Made by a program: the position numbers and the translations under genes. From NCBI GenBank assembly GCA_964412895.1, contig CAYPQK010000001.1:1-64000 (forward strand): 64,000 nucleotides of DNA, written 5' to 3'. Positions 16,483 to 25,645 of this stretch are shown here, piece after piece. Within the stretch, counting starts at the first letter, position 1. Each line of letters begins with the position of its first letter. Source of the stretch: CALMRE01 sp964412895. GTDB lineage: Bacteria > UBP6 > UBA1177 > JAKLFG01. Below the pieces are notes generated by a model, which worked only from the letters and a program-made list of their open reading frames with translations, searched no databases and had not been told where the DNA came from.

Positions 16483-18353
16483 AGGTCGGACGAGCAGCCC
16501 TCAAGGAAGGCCGCGGTGCGCTCGTGATAGGTGATGCGGTTCTTCTTTTTGCGGAAGCCGTGTCCCTCGTCGTCGAAGATGAGCATCTCGGGCTTGTTCC
16601 CGGCGGCGGTGAGTTTTTCGGCGAGGATGTAGGCGTCGCTCACCGGGACACGCGGGTCGTTGGCGCCGTGGGCGATGAAGAGCTTCCCCTTGATGCGGTC
16701 GGCCATGGTGGTGGGGCTGATCGAACGGAGGAACGCTTCGTCCTCGAGAGGCCCGTATTCGACCTCGCGCAAAGCCTTGCGGTACGACTTGGTGTTCTTG
16801 AGGAAGTTGATGAAGTCGACCACTCCCACGGTGTCGACGCCGCCGCGGAACCGGTCGGGGAACTGCGCCATCGAGGCGACTGTCATGAAGCCGCCGTAAC
16901 TGCCGCCCATCGCGATGAAGCGGTCGGAGCGCGACAGTCCGGCGCGGACGAGATCGTCGAGCACCGCGCCGGCATCCTTCACCGAATCCATCCGCAGTTT
17001 GTAATTGTCCAGTTCGGTGAAGCGGCGGCCGTAGCCGGTCGAGCCGCGGACATTGGGGGCGGCGACGGCAAACCCTTTTTTAAGGTAGTATTGGAAGACG
17101 GCGTTGAAGCCGGGGACGAACTGTCCTTCGGGACCGCCGTGGAAATAGACGATGGTGCGGTAGGGGGGTGTCCCCGTTTTCGGGGTGAAGAGGAAGTAGG
17201 GGATCTCGAGGCGGTCGAACGAGGCCGTTGTGCGCAGTACGGGGGCGGTGAAGGCGGCCACATCGATGCCGCGCGTGTCGGTGAGGCCGAATTCCTCGGG
17301 GGCGCCGCCGTCCAGCCGCAGCACGACGGGCCGCGGTATGGCGTCGGGCCGCGACAGGGTGTAGACGAGCCGCCCGTCCGTAAGGTCGCCCAGCGAGAGC
17401 ACCCCGGCGCCGGTGGGGAGCACCGTCGTGACGCCGGCGCGCCACCGGCGGCAGACCGACCAGCCCGCCTCGTTGGTGCAGAAGACGATACCGGCGCGGT
17501 CGCGGCGGTCGACGAGCGCCGTATCGACGCTCCACGGGCCGGCGTGAAGCACCGTCCGTTTGCCTGCCTTGTCACGCAGTTCAAGGTATTGGGTGTCGCT
17601 TCCTTCGTCGGTGATGAGGGCGATGCGGCCGTCGTTCAGAAAGCCGACCGGCTGATAGTAGCGGTCGTCCATCGTCCCCTTGAGTTTGCGCGCGGTGCCG
17701 TTCTCGAACAGGTACGGGACGGTGGCGGTACTGCTCTGCACCGTGTGGAAGAGGATCTGGTCGGCGCTCTTCGCGTCGTCGATGACCTGCATCCCCGTTT
17801 TGTCGGACAGAAGGCGCTTTTTGCCGGTCGCGATATCGTAGAGGTAGATATAGAAATCGCGGCGGCTTACCTCGTTGGCGGTGTAGAGGAACCGTTCTTC
17901 GTCGAGCCAGAGAACATTTCCGAAACGGACCTCGGGATCGGCGAGCAGCGGCGTTATCTTCCCGTCGGCGAACGACAGCAGGTAGATGCCGTACTGTTCA
18001 TTGCCGCCGGGCGCCATGAGGAACAGGAGCCGCGTCCCGCCGGGACTGACCGTGTAGCCGTCGACCGAATCGGCGCCGCCGGTAAGTTGCCGCCGTTCGC
18101 CGCCGTTATCAAGATAAAGCTGTTTGACCTCGCCGGGACCGCGCGACAGGAAAAGTTTGCGGCCGTCGGGGAATACATGCCCCGCTGCCGAATCGACGAT
18201 CTCGAGATAGTCGCGCACCCGGTCTCCCGGCACCGTTGCGGTGTCGGCGTCGACTACGGCCGGCGCGGCGCGCGAACAGGATAGAAGGAAAATAAGGAGA
18301 AAAAGACCGCCCGCGAAGAGGCGGATATAACTAGAATTCTTCGAACTGATCAT
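16479..18353 (-). CDS. S9-family (prolyl oligopeptidase-like) peptidase, lipoprotein
   Basis: A 624-residue serine peptidase. The N-terminus MISSKNSSYIRLFAGG... ends in LLIFLLSC, a lipobox, so it is probably lipid-anchored in the periplasm. Residues about 40-360 are WD/TolB-like propeller blades; residues about 370-620 are the alpha/beta-hydrolase domain with the HGGPEGQF oxyanion segment, nucleophile Ser in GGSYGGFM, Asp in HGANDPRVP and His in EGHGFRKK. This is the DPP-IV/acylaminoacyl-peptidase layout. The start lies 23 bases inside the chemoreceptor gene and the end overlaps the U32 gene by 4, so all three are coupled. Confidence 0.88.
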   Translation of the reverse strand: MISSKNSSYIRLFAGGLFLLIFLLSCSRAAPAVVDADTATVPGDRVRDYLEIVDSAAGHVFPDGRKLFLSRGPGEVKQLYLDNGGERRQLTGGADSVDGYTVSPGGTRLLFLMAPGGNEQYGIYLLSFADGKITPLLADPEVRFGNVLWLDEERFLYTANEVSRRDFYIYLYDIATGKKRLLSDKTGMQVIDDAKSADQILFHTVQSSTATVPYLFENGTARKLKGTMDDRYYQPVGFLNDGRIALITDEGSDTQYLELRDKAGKRTVLHAGPWSVDTALVDRRDRAGIVFCTNEAGWSVCRRWRAGVTTVLPTGAGVLSLGDLTDGRLVYTLSRPDAIPRPVVLRLDGGAPEEFGLTDTRGIDVAAFTAPVLRTTASFDRLEIPYFLFTPKTGTPPYRTIVYFHGGPEGQFVPGFNAVFQYYLKKGFAVAAPNVRGSTGYGRRFTELDNYKLRMDSVKDAGAVLDDLVRAGLSRSDRFIAMGGSYGGFMTVASMAQFPDRFRGGVDTVGVVDFINFLKNTKSYRKALREVEYGPLEDEAFLRSISPTTMADRIKGKLFIAHGANDPRVPVSDAYILAEKLTAAGNKPEMLIFDDEGHGFRKKKNRITYHERTAAFLEGCSSDL

Positions 18354-19758
18354 CGTCGAAAAAGCCGTTCTCGCGCGTTTTCTGCTCGCCGGCGACGGCG
18401 GTGGGACTCCGTTTAGGCGTCGCGGCGGGGGCCGGCGGGATGAGCGGCCGCGCGGGAAGAGCGGAAGGAGGTTGGAGGGCGGGAGCGGCCGTCAGGGTCG
18501 CCGGCGGTTCGAACCGCATGAAGGCGGCGTTCGGGTCCGAGACGCGGAACTTCTCGAGCTCTCCGGCCAGCTGGCGCGATATATTGGCCATATCCTCGGC
18601 CGAGCTCGCGAGCTCCTCGACCAGCGACGCGTTGCGCTGGGTCACTTCGTCCATCTGCATGATGGCCGAATTTATCTGATGGATGCCCGATGCCTGTTCC
18701 TTGGACCGTTTCTCGATGTCCTGTATGGAAAGGCTCGCTTCCTGTATGCGGCTCACGAGCTGGAGAAGGACCTTTGTGGTCTTGGTCGAGAGTTCGGTGG
18801 CGTTACGGATGTTCTCCTCGTTCTTCTCGACCAGTTCCTTGATCTCGGTAGCGGCGTCGGCGCTGCGGGCGGCCAGACTGCGCACTTCACTGGCGACCAC
18901 CGCGAAGCCCTTTCCCTCTTCGCCGGCGCGCGCCGCTTCGACCGCGGCGTTGAGCGCGAGCAGATTGGTCTGGAACGCGATATCGTTCACGACATTCACG
19001 ATCTCCTGTATCTTATCGCCCGATTCCTTGACGGTGGTGACGGCGGTCGCCATCTCGGCGAGCATCCGCGAACCGTTCTCGGCGTCGGTGGTGGTGCGGC
19101 GCATCTTGGTGGCCGCTTCGGCCGACAGGCTCGCTGCCTCCTGGATGGAGGCCGTTATCTCTTCGACCGACGCGGCGGTCTGCTGAAGCGATGAGGCCAT
19201 CTGCTGGGTCGCAGTCGACAACTGATTGTTGCCCGAGGAGACCTCCTGCGCCGAGGTGAGGACCTGCTCGGAGCTGGTCTTGATGGTTTTGAGGATATGC
19301 TCGATGTTACTCGCGGTCTTGTTGAAACCGGAGACCAGCGGGGCGAGATCGGGATCGTTGTGTATCTCGATGCGCTTGGAAAAATCGCCGTTCTTGAGCG
19401 ATTCGAACACATGGGCCAGTTTCGTGAGCGGGATATAGAGCACCTTGCGCAGGAAGATAAGGAACAGGAAGGTCAGCAGCAGTTCAAAAAAGAGGGTGAA
19501 CAGGAATGTGGGGAGGAGTCCGGCCCCTTCCCTCTTATAGTTGTCGGTGAACGCGCGCGCCTCTTCGGCGGCCCGGACTTTTGCCTGCGCGTCGCCCTTC
19601 TCGAGGGTCACCGCTTCGAGATGTTTGATGGCGCGTTCCGCGGTCCCTTCCGCCTTGGAGACGAGGAACCACTCGGAAGAAAGGAACATGACGAACAGCA
19701 GTACGGCAAAGCCGATGATGGCCTTTCGGCTGCTCAACCAGCGTATAAAGGAGGTCAT
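18331..19758 (-). CDS. Methyl-accepting chemotaxis protein
   Basis: A 475-residue receptor. TM1 is at about residues 13-32 and TM2 at about 79-101, with only a ~45-residue charged periplasmic helix between them, so it lacks a classical ligand domain. A HAMP-like linker follows, then a long coiled coil with the hairpin tip EIVNVVNDIAFQTNLLALNAAVEAARAGEEGKGFAVVASEVR, here cited by its central motif only. The C-terminal tail is Pro/Ala-rich and ends in QFEEF, resembling the CheR/CheB-tethering pentapeptide. The ATG at 19758 follows GGGGATCC; the frame is open 20 codons further up without support. No other che genes are nearby. Confidence 0.9.
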   Translation of the reverse strand: MTSFIRWLSSRKAIIGFAVLLFVMFLSSEWFLVSKAEGTAERAIKHLEAVTLEKGDAQAKVRAAEEARAFTDNYKREGAGLLPTFLFTLFFELLLTFLFLIFLRKVLYIPLTKLAHVFESLKNGDFSKRIEIHNDPDLAPLVSGFNKTASNIEHILKTIKTSSEQVLTSAQEVSSGNNQLSTATQQMASSLQQTAASVEEITASIQEAASLSAEAATKMRRTTTDAENGSRMLAEMATAVTTVKESGDKIQEIVNVVNDIAFQTNLLALNAAVEAARAGEEGKGFAVVASEVRSLAARSADAATEIKELVEKNEENIRNATELSTKTTKVLLQLVSRIQEASLSIQDIEKRSKEQASGIHQINSAIMQMDEVTQRNASLVEELASSAEDMANISRQLAGELEKFRVSDPNAAFMRFEPPATLTAAPALQPPSALPARPLIPPAPAATPKRSPTAVAGEQKTRENGFFDDDQFEEF

Positions 19759-19790
19759 GGATCCCCGCGGTACCCGTTGATAACGGGGCG

Positions 19791-19818
19791 ATTGTAACAT
19801 GCCGCGCCGTTTAATCAA
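19791..19818 (-). promoter_or_regulatory. Promoter of the chemoreceptor-peptidase operon
   Basis: Minus strand: TTGATT (19818-19813), a 16-bp spacer, TACAAT (19796-19791), 33 bases before the start at 19758. Confidence 0.6.
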
Positions 19819-19838
19819 CTTTTCTGTGACGCGCCATA

Positions 19839-19866
19839 TTGACTTGCCGCGTATCGCAGCTACAAT
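19839..19866 (+). promoter_or_regulatory. Promoter of lipoprotein gene at 19896
   Basis: TTGACT (19839-19844), a 16-bp spacer, TACAAT (19861-19866), 30 bases before the ATG. Confidence 0.65.
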
Positions 19867-19895
19867 GCGCGACGACCAACGAAGCGGAGGAACCG

Positions 19896-21023
19896 ATGAA
19901 ACGCTCTGTGATGATGTTCGCGGCCGTGGTGACGGCGCTGTTCCTGACCATGGGATGCGACAACGACAAAAAGGAGACGAACACTACCGATCTCGATTTC
20001 GCCTTCTCTGACGACACGGCGGCGCCCGACGGCGATTCGATCGTCGCCGATACCGGGGAAACGCCCGATCTGGTGCAGGACGATCTGCTTTCCGACAGCG
20101 ACACCGTGCCCGATTTCGGTTACAATGTCTTCTTTCAGGTCATGACCATGTTCACCTTCGGCCAGCCCATGGCGATGTCGTTCGGCGCCATCATGAAGAC
20201 GGCACGCGAAGAGCTGGATCCCGACCAAGAGACCCATCTGCCGCTCGATACCTGCGAGTTCAGCACCGGCGGCGAGACGCCGACACCCGAATGCACCTCC
20301 GACGACGAGTGTGCGCCGGAGCAGAAGTGTCTAGCCGACACCGATAATAACGGCAAGGCGATCGCGGGGACCGAGAGCTGCAAAACGCCCAACCGTGAAC
20401 CGCTTGACCGCGGTCCGATCATCGTCACCGGCTTTGTCGGCGGCCCGGTCACCTTCCTGTACGAACCGAACGACAGGGTCTACAAGAAGGACGGGACCGG
20501 CGACGGATCGATAGACATCGCGCTGCTCGCGTTCAATCTCGACTATACCCTTGCCGCCGAAGGACAGGACGACCTCCAGGCCTTCTCGGGGACCGTCTAT
20601 ATGCCGCCGTCGCTCGAACTCACCTATCCCGAACTCAAGCCCGGCAGCGGTTCGATGCCCTTCCCGGCGGCCGATGTCGATCCGACCAAGGATGTGCTCA
20701 TTAAATGGTCACAGCCCAATCCGGGCGCCGAGATGGACCTGACGCTGACCGGCGAAAGCGGATCGGTCGTCTGCCGCGTAACGGACGACGGCGAATTCAC
20801 CATACCGGTCGCGCTCGTTTCGCAGATAACCTTCGGCACCGGCTTCAACGCCTTCGCCAACAACATCATCCTTGACCGTAAGTTCTCCGAGAACATGGAA
20901 GGGGAGAATGTCACCGCCGGCATGTTCACCGCCGAAGAGATGATCACGGTGATGGTCAACGCCGTCACGGCTTCCGATGTCGATGTGATCTCCGATGAGG
21001 ACGAACTGCTGCCCGATAACTGA
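19896..21023 (+). CDS. Asp-rich lipoprotein, unknown function
   Basis: A 375-residue lipoprotein starting MKRSVMMFAAVV and ending its signal with LTMGC. The start has CGGAGG upstream. Residues about 22-75 form an acidic Asp/Thr linker, followed by a short cysteine motif CTSDDECAPEQKC (a C-x-x-D-x-x-C type also seen at the N-terminus of the giant protein at 41580) and a beta-rich domain ending in an acidic tail. No enzyme motif is visible. It has its own promoter and converges on the glycosyltransferase operon with 6 bases between stops. Confidence 0.65.
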   Translation: MKRSVMMFAAVVTALFLTMGCDNDKKETNTTDLDFAFSDDTAAPDGDSIVADTGETPDLVQDDLLSDSDTVPDFGYNVFFQVMTMFTFGQPMAMSFGAIMKTAREELDPDQETHLPLDTCEFSTGGETPTPECTSDDECAPEQKCLADTDNNGKAIAGTESCKTPNREPLDRGPIIVTGFVGGPVTFLYEPNDRVYKKDGTGDGSIDIALLAFNLDYTLAAEGQDDLQAFSGTVYMPPSLELTYPELKPGSGSMPFPAADVDPTKDVLIKWSQPNPGAEMDLTLTGESGSVVCRVTDDGEFTIPVALVSQITFGTGFNAFANNIILDRKFSENMEGENVTAGMFTAEEMITVMVNAVTASDVDVISDEDELLPDN

Positions 21024-21029
21024 TCTCGT

Positions 21030-22193
21030 TCAGACGAATTTTCTGAAGACCGCCTCGTAGCCGTCCACCATCTTTTCCCACGAATAGTTCGCGGTGGTGA
21101 ACTCTTTTCCCGAACGGCCCAATTCTTTCAGCCGCACCGGATCGGCGAGCAGTTCGATGATGCGCCGCGTCCACGCGTCGGCGTCGCCGGGCGGCAGAAG
21201 TACGCCGTTCTTCCCGTCCTGCACCGCGTCGGTGATGCCGTCTATCTCGGCCGCCGCCACCGGCAGGCCGCAGATGGCCGCCTCGAGCGCCGCGAGTCCG
21301 AAGCCCTCCATGTCGCCGTCCACCTTTATATTGGGCATGACATAGAGATCGGCGCACAGAAGCGTCTGTATGAGGTCCTTGAACGGCAGGCCGCCGAGCC
21401 GGTAGGCGCGTCCCGCCATGCCGGGGCGGGCCAGTTCGCGGCGGAGCGCCGGTTCGTCGGTGGGCATCCCGAAGATGAGGGCGAGCTGGCGTCCGAGGTC
21501 GAACGGGAGGAGCCGCAGGAGAAAATTCTTGAACCCCATCGTCGCCGACGAGGGACCGATATGGAGGCAGACCACCTCGGGGTCGAGCCGGGGGAGCACT
21601 TCGCGGACGAACCAGTTGAACCCCTTGCGCGGCACCGGGCGGCCGAGCATCACGAGCAGTTTTTTGTGCGACAGGTCGACGCCGAGCCGTCGCCCGATGA
21701 CGGCGCGGTAGTTGGGGACCGCCGGCAGATCACCGAGCGTCGTATCCACGCCGTTGGGGACCACCGTCACCTTCGCCGGGTCGAAGCCGCGGTCGGTGCA
21801 GGCCTTCGCGGTGGCCGAACTGACGGCGATGACGCCGTCGTAGGCGGCGAAGCGCGGGATGATCCGCTTCTGGAACCAACCGGCCGGCATCACCACATCG
21901 AGCCCGTGAAGCGTCACGACGATAGGCAGATCGGTGATCTCGCGTAGCGGCAGGGAGAAGAAGCCCATCAGTCCGTCGTTGAGGTGGATGATCGATATGC
22001 CGGGGTTCTCTGCCAGTATTTTGCGCACCCGCCGTTTGAGCGTCAGGAAGAATTTCCATTTACCGGCGTCGCCGCCGTGGATGAGAGTGTGGACCTTCAC
22101 GCGGCGCGACATCCCCCGGATGAGTTCGAAGCTTTGCTTCTGCATCCCGCCGACCGACGGAGGGTACTTATGAGTGATGAACAGGACTTCCAT
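21030..22193 (-). CDS. GT4-like glycosyltransferase (third gene of operon)
   Basis: A 387-residue GT-B fold enzyme. The N-terminal domain starts MEVLFITHKYPPSVGGMQKQ, the acceptor-side loop of GT4 enzymes, with VTLHGLDVVMP; the C-terminal domain has GRPVPRKGFNWF, ADLYVMPNIKVDGDMEGFGLAALEAAICGLPVAA, in which the E-x7-E nucleotide-sugar motif is clear. It probably transfers a hexose from a nucleotide sugar to a lipid or glycan at the inner membrane. The ATG at 22193 is chosen over an upstream in-frame codon by homology. It overlaps the flippase-like gene by 26 bases. Confidence 0.85.
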   Translation of the reverse strand: MEVLFITHKYPPSVGGMQKQSFELIRGMSRRVKVHTLIHGGDAGKWKFFLTLKRRVRKILAENPGISIIHLNDGLMGFFSLPLREITDLPIVVTLHGLDVVMPAGWFQKRIIPRFAAYDGVIAVSSATAKACTDRGFDPAKVTVVPNGVDTTLGDLPAVPNYRAVIGRRLGVDLSHKKLLVMLGRPVPRKGFNWFVREVLPRLDPEVVCLHIGPSSATMGFKNFLLRLLPFDLGRQLALIFGMPTDEPALRRELARPGMAGRAYRLGGLPFKDLIQTLLCADLYVMPNIKVDGDMEGFGLAALEAAICGLPVAAAEIDGITDAVQDGKNGVLLPPGDADAWTRRIIELLADPVRLKELGRSGKEFTTANYSWEKMVDGYEAVFRKFV

Positions 22194-23241
22194 AGCTCTC
22201 GGCAACGGCGGTGGAGGGATCGAGTTCCTTGCGGCGGCGCATCATGAACAGCGAGAAGACGAGCGTGCCCATCCCGAGCCAGAACAGCTGGCGGGTACGG
22301 CGCAGTATCGAAACGCTGATCCACAGATCCGCGCCTGGCACGCCGACGAGGTCGAGCATGAGGCGGTTGGCGTACTCTTCGATGCCGACCTGCCCCGGCA
22401 CGAAGGTCCCCATCGCCTTGAAGAGCATGACGCCCACCTCCATTGCGACGCAGGAAAGGAACGACACCTCGACGCCGAGAAAGGTGAGTATCAGGAAGAA
22501 TTCGGTCGCGCCGCCCAGCCAGTGAACGAGCGTCAGGCCGTAGGCGCGGGCGAGATCCTTGCGCCGGTGATGGAAGAAATAGGAGAGGTCGCCGTCGACC
22601 TTCTGCAGTTTGCGCTCGATGGCAAGCAGCCCCTTGAACCACGGCATGAGCCGCCGCAGGGTCGCCGGGAAGAGGGCAAAGAACGAATGGCCGTTCGAGA
22701 GACGGAGAAAGAAGAAGGTCGCTCCCGCAAGCAGTCCCGACGCGACGACGGCCATGATCACTTTGCTGCCGGCGAAGTTCAGTTTATCGAGGAAGAGGAT
22801 CAGTCCGATGCCGATCAGCGTCCCGCTCGAAAGCCAGACGGTGAGCCGCGCGATGGTGAGCGCCGTGATCGAGCGGCTGTAGGGGACGCCGTGACGCGAC
22901 AAGACCACCGCCTTCATCGTTTCGCCGGCGAGGAAACTCGTCGGGTTTATCTGCGCGAGACTTTCGCCCATGAGCCGGATGAAGAAAAGCCGGAAGATGC
23001 CGATGTCGGGCCGTTCGATGAAGCAGTACCGCCACGCGGTGGTGACGATCAGTTGGGCCGTGAGCGTCACGAGGATGATGAAGATGAACTTGTAGCCGAT
23101 ACTGCCGAGCTGCTGGGTGATGCGGCCCAGATCGGAGGCGCTCACGAACCACCAGATGAGGAAAAAGCCGAGGATGAAGAGCGATATCTTCGCCAGACGG
23201 CCGATGATCGCCTTTATTTCGGGTCTATACAGCAATCTCAT
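22168..23241 (-). CDS. Flippase-like (lysylphosphatidylglycerol synthase TM / UPF0104) membrane protein
   Basis: A 357-residue polytopic membrane protein with about eight hydrophobic segments. Motifs such as INPTSFLAGETMKAVVLSRHGVPYSRSITALTIARLT and FVPGQVGIEEYANRLML correspond to the LPG_synthase_TM/UPF0104 family (AglD-like), whose members are flippases or accessory proteins for lipid-linked sugars. It sits between two GT4 glycosyltransferases with overlapping frames on both sides (17 and 26 bases), so it likely moves or helps assemble the glycolipid they make. Confidence 0.82.
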   Translation of the reverse strand: MRLLYRPEIKAIIGRLAKISLFILGFFLIWWFVSASDLGRITQQLGSIGYKFIFIILVTLTAQLIVTTAWRYCFIERPDIGIFRLFFIRLMGESLAQINPTSFLAGETMKAVVLSRHGVPYSRSITALTIARLTVWLSSGTLIGIGLILFLDKLNFAGSKVIMAVVASGLLAGATFFFLRLSNGHSFFALFPATLRRLMPWFKGLLAIERKLQKVDGDLSYFFHHRRKDLARAYGLTLVHWLGGATEFFLILTFLGVEVSFLSCVAMEVGVMLFKAMGTFVPGQVGIEEYANRLMLDLVGVPGADLWISVSILRRTRQLFWLGMGTLVFSLFMMRRRKELDPSTAVAESYGSPVHHS

Positions 23242-24433
23242 GCGCCTTCTCCGAGGGGGTGGCGGGGGTGAAACGGCCAGCGATCCGCTCGTAGGAGGAG
23301 AACATATCCTCGCAGAGCATGTCCCACTGCTGGCGGTGGGCGTATTGGGCGGCGCGGCGCGCCATCACGGCGGCCTTTTTCGGATCGTCGAGGATCCGCG
23401 CTATTTTCTGATGGAAATCGTTCGGGTCCTTGGGCGTCGCGTGGAAACCGGTGACACCGTCCTGCACGATACCCTTCGGCCCGCCCTGCGCCGCGACCAC
23501 CGGCGTGAGGCCGGAGGCCATCGCCTCGAGGACGACATTGCCGAAGGTCTCGGTTATCGACGGGAAGATGAAGACATCGCTCGATGCATATACTTTCGCC
23601 AGTTCCTTCTTCACCAGTTTGCCGGTGAACACCGCGTCGGGCATGAGCCGCTCGAGTTCGCGCCGCCGCGGCCCGTCGCCGGTGACGACGAAGCGGACAT
23701 CGGGATGCGATTCGGTCAGCAGTTCATAGACCCCGGCGAGCGTCTTCAACTCTTTTTCCCACACCAGACGGCTGACGAACAGCACCCGCCGCGTCCCCGC
23801 GCCGCAGAGTTTGTCCATAAAGACCGGGTCGCGGTTGTCGGGGCTGAACAGCGTCGTATCGATGCCGCGTCCCCAGATGACCATCCGGCGCCGCTCGATA
23901 CCGCAGTCGAGCAGTTCATCCATGATGCTCTCGGTCGGCACATAGACCAGATCGCACTTGTTGTAGAACCAGTTCATGTAGCGCCGGCCGCCGCGGTCGA
24001 GGAGGCGGGAAAAGAGCGGCAGGTAGCGGAAATAGTATTCGATGTAACTGATAAAGTGGGTGTGGTAGGTGGCGAGCACCGGTATCCCCTGCTCCTGACC
24101 GTAGGAGAGGGCGTAGTTGCCAAGCGTGAAAGGGGTGGTCAGGTGGATGATGTCGGGCTGGAATTCGTCGAGCGCGTCGCGGAGCTGGCTGTTGAAGAAG
24201 GGTATCGAGATCGGATAGTCGGGGTTGGTCGGGAAGGCGATCTTCGGGACGACGACGACCGGGAAGGGGAGTTTGACATTCTCGCTGGGCGGATAGCTCG
24301 TGACGAAGAGATATTCGAACCGGTCCTTGGGGATGCGGTCGATGATCTGGTAGAGGGTGTTGGTGACGCCGTCGAGATGTTCCTTGAGCACTTCGCTGAA
24401 AAGCGCTATTTTTATCGGCCGTTTATCGGTCAC
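23225..24433 (-). CDS. GT4-like glycosyltransferase (first gene of operon)
   Basis: A 402-residue GT-B enzyme. The N-terminal part has FSEVLKEHLDGVTNTLYQ and HLTTPFTLGNYALSYGQEQ with ATYHTHF; the C-terminal part has VIWGRGIDTTLFSP, LFVSRLVWEKELKTL, VTGDGPRRRELE, and FPSITETFGNVVLEAMASGLTPV with the E-x7-E motif. This is the MgtA / alpha-monoglucosyldiacylglycerol-type pattern. The start is set at GTG 24433, after AAGGAAGGAG, because the family begins just here; a longer open frame to 24547 has no support. It is the first gene of the three-gene operon. Confidence 0.85.
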   Translation of the reverse strand: MTDKRPIKIALFSEVLKEHLDGVTNTLYQIIDRIPKDRFEYLFVTSYPPSENVKLPFPVVVVPKIAFPTNPDYPISIPFFNSQLRDALDEFQPDIIHLTTPFTLGNYALSYGQEQGIPVLATYHTHFISYIEYYFRYLPLFSRLLDRGGRRYMNWFYNKCDLVYVPTESIMDELLDCGIERRRMVIWGRGIDTTLFSPDNRDPVFMDKLCGAGTRRVLFVSRLVWEKELKTLAGVYELLTESHPDVRFVVTGDGPRRRELERLMPDAVFTGKLVKKELAKVYASSDVFIFPSITETFGNVVLEAMASGLTPVVAAQGGPKGIVQDGVTGFHATPKDPNDFHQKIARILDDPKKAAVMARRAAQYAHRQQWDMLCEDMFSSYERIAGRFTPATPSEKAHEIAV

Positions 24434-24771
24434 CGGAACTCGACTCCTTCCTTTAATTAAAAAAGGCCGCGTGTAGAAGCAAAGGATGTGCCGGAGATAA
24501 CCCACTGAAATTATGTATAAGTGTCGCGGAGTCGGCGTAAAGGCCATTTACGCTGACGCCCAGCCGCCGTAAAGAATGTTTACATGAGTGACTGCCGCCT
24601 CAAACAGAAAAACGAACAGGAAGTTGAGCCAAAAGTAAACAGGAACGGAGAGCGCCCCCGGATACCTTAAGAACAAACCCGCGAAGAGCGCGGCCGTTTT
24701 TTTTCTTGACAACGGGCACTTCGTCGGTACTATCACTCCGTTTTTTCGATAACTTGAGATTAGGTTAGACG
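24434..24771. other. Intergenic region between glycosyltransferase operon and rplM
   Basis: 338 bases between divergent starts. It contains the rplM promoter and leader near its right end. A 62-codon minus-strand frame inside it has no ribosome site and overlaps the promoter, so I do not call it. No riboswitch-like fold was recognised. Confidence 0.5.
24706..24733 (+). promoter_or_regulatory. rplM-rpsI promoter
   Basis: TTGACA (24706-24711), a 16-bp spacer, TACTAT (24728-24733), preceded by a run of eight or more T. The mRNA would have a ~30-base leader before rplM. Confidence 0.75.
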
Positions 24772-25203
24772 ATGGACATTACACGAAGCTTCAGAAAAGA
24801 GGACGCGCAGCACAAATGGTACGAGATCGATGCCACCGGCAAAACTCTCGGCAGATTGGCTACCCGCGTCGCGATCATCCTTCGCGGAAAGGATAAACCG
24901 TACTTCACCCCCCATGTGGACTGCGGCGATTATGTGATCATCACCAACGCCGACAAGATAGTGCTTACCGGCGCCAAATGGGATGACAAGATCTACTACA
25001 GCTACACCGGCTATCAGGGCGGCATGAAGGCGCGCAACGCGAAAGAGATGCAAACGCGCCGTCCCGACTTCCTCGTGATGCACGCGATCAAGGGGATGCT
25101 GCCGAAGAACAAACTGGGCCGCGCGGTCATCCAGAAACTCAAGGTTTACACGACCGCCGAACATCCGCACGAGGCGCAGTCGCCCGTGAAACTTGAGATC
25201 TAA
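24772..25203 (+). CDS. rplM: 50S ribosomal protein L13
   Basis: A 143-residue large-subunit protein that binds 23S rRNA early in assembly. It starts MDITRSFRKEDAQHKWYEIDATGKTLGRLAT and contains the L13 hallmarks FTPHVDCGDYVIITNADKI, YSYTGYQGG and AIKGMLPKNKLGR, with the closing AEHPHEAQSP motif. It is followed 17 bases later by rpsI, the universal partner in bacteria. Length is standard. Confidence 0.97.
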   Translation: MDITRSFRKEDAQHKWYEIDATGKTLGRLATRVAIILRGKDKPYFTPHVDCGDYVIITNADKIVLTGAKWDDKIYYSYTGYQGGMKARNAKEMQTRRPDFLVMHAIKGMLPKNKLGRAVIQKLKVYTTAEHPHEAQSPVKLEI

Positions 25204-25220
25204 CGAAAGGAGCATACGGA

Positions 25221-25607
25221 ATGGAACAGTGGTACGCGACCGGTAAACGGAAGACGGCTATCGCCCGGGTGTTCCTGCGCCCCGGCAACGGCGAGATGAC
25301 GGTCAACGGCAAACAGCTTAAAGATCACTTCATGACCGACGGCAATGTGATCAAGGTCCACGCCCCCTTCAAGGTGACCGGGACCGAGAATCGCTTCAAT
25401 GTCCTCGCGACGGTCTCCGGCGGCGGCATTGCGGCGCAGGCCGAAGCGATGCGTCACGGCATCAGCCGCGCGCTGTGCGATTATAATAAGGAATTGCGGC
25501 CCCCGCTCAAGAAAGAGGGCTTCATCCGCCGCGATTCGCGCATGAAAGAGCGTAAGAAATACGGTCTTAAGAGCGCCCGCGCCCGCTTCCAGTTCAGCAA
25601 GCGCTAG
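25221..25607 (+). CDS. rpsI: 30S ribosomal protein S9
   Basis: A 128-residue small-subunit protein. ATGKRKTAIARV at the N-terminus, GGGIAAQAEAMRHGISRAL in the middle and the C-terminal DSRMKERKKYGLKSARARFQFSKR (only the last Lys-Arg contact the P-site tRNA) are diagnostic. AAAGGAG upstream is a good ribosome site. It forms an operon with rplM and is followed by a terminator-like hairpin. Confidence 0.97.
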   Translation: MEQWYATGKRKTAIARVFLRPGNGEMTVNGKQLKDHFMTDGNVIKVHAPFKVTGTENRFNVLATVSGGGIAAQAEAMRHGISRALCDYNKELRPPLKKEGFIRRDSRMKERKKYGLKSARARFQFSKR

Positions 25608-25645
25608 ACCCGGGTCCTTATACCGAGATGTCGATAGTTTCTTCG

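Noticed and set aside
24548..24736. 62-codon minus-strand frame upstream of the glycosyltransferase operon
   Set aside because: No ribosome site, overlaps the rplM promoter, composition not gene-like.
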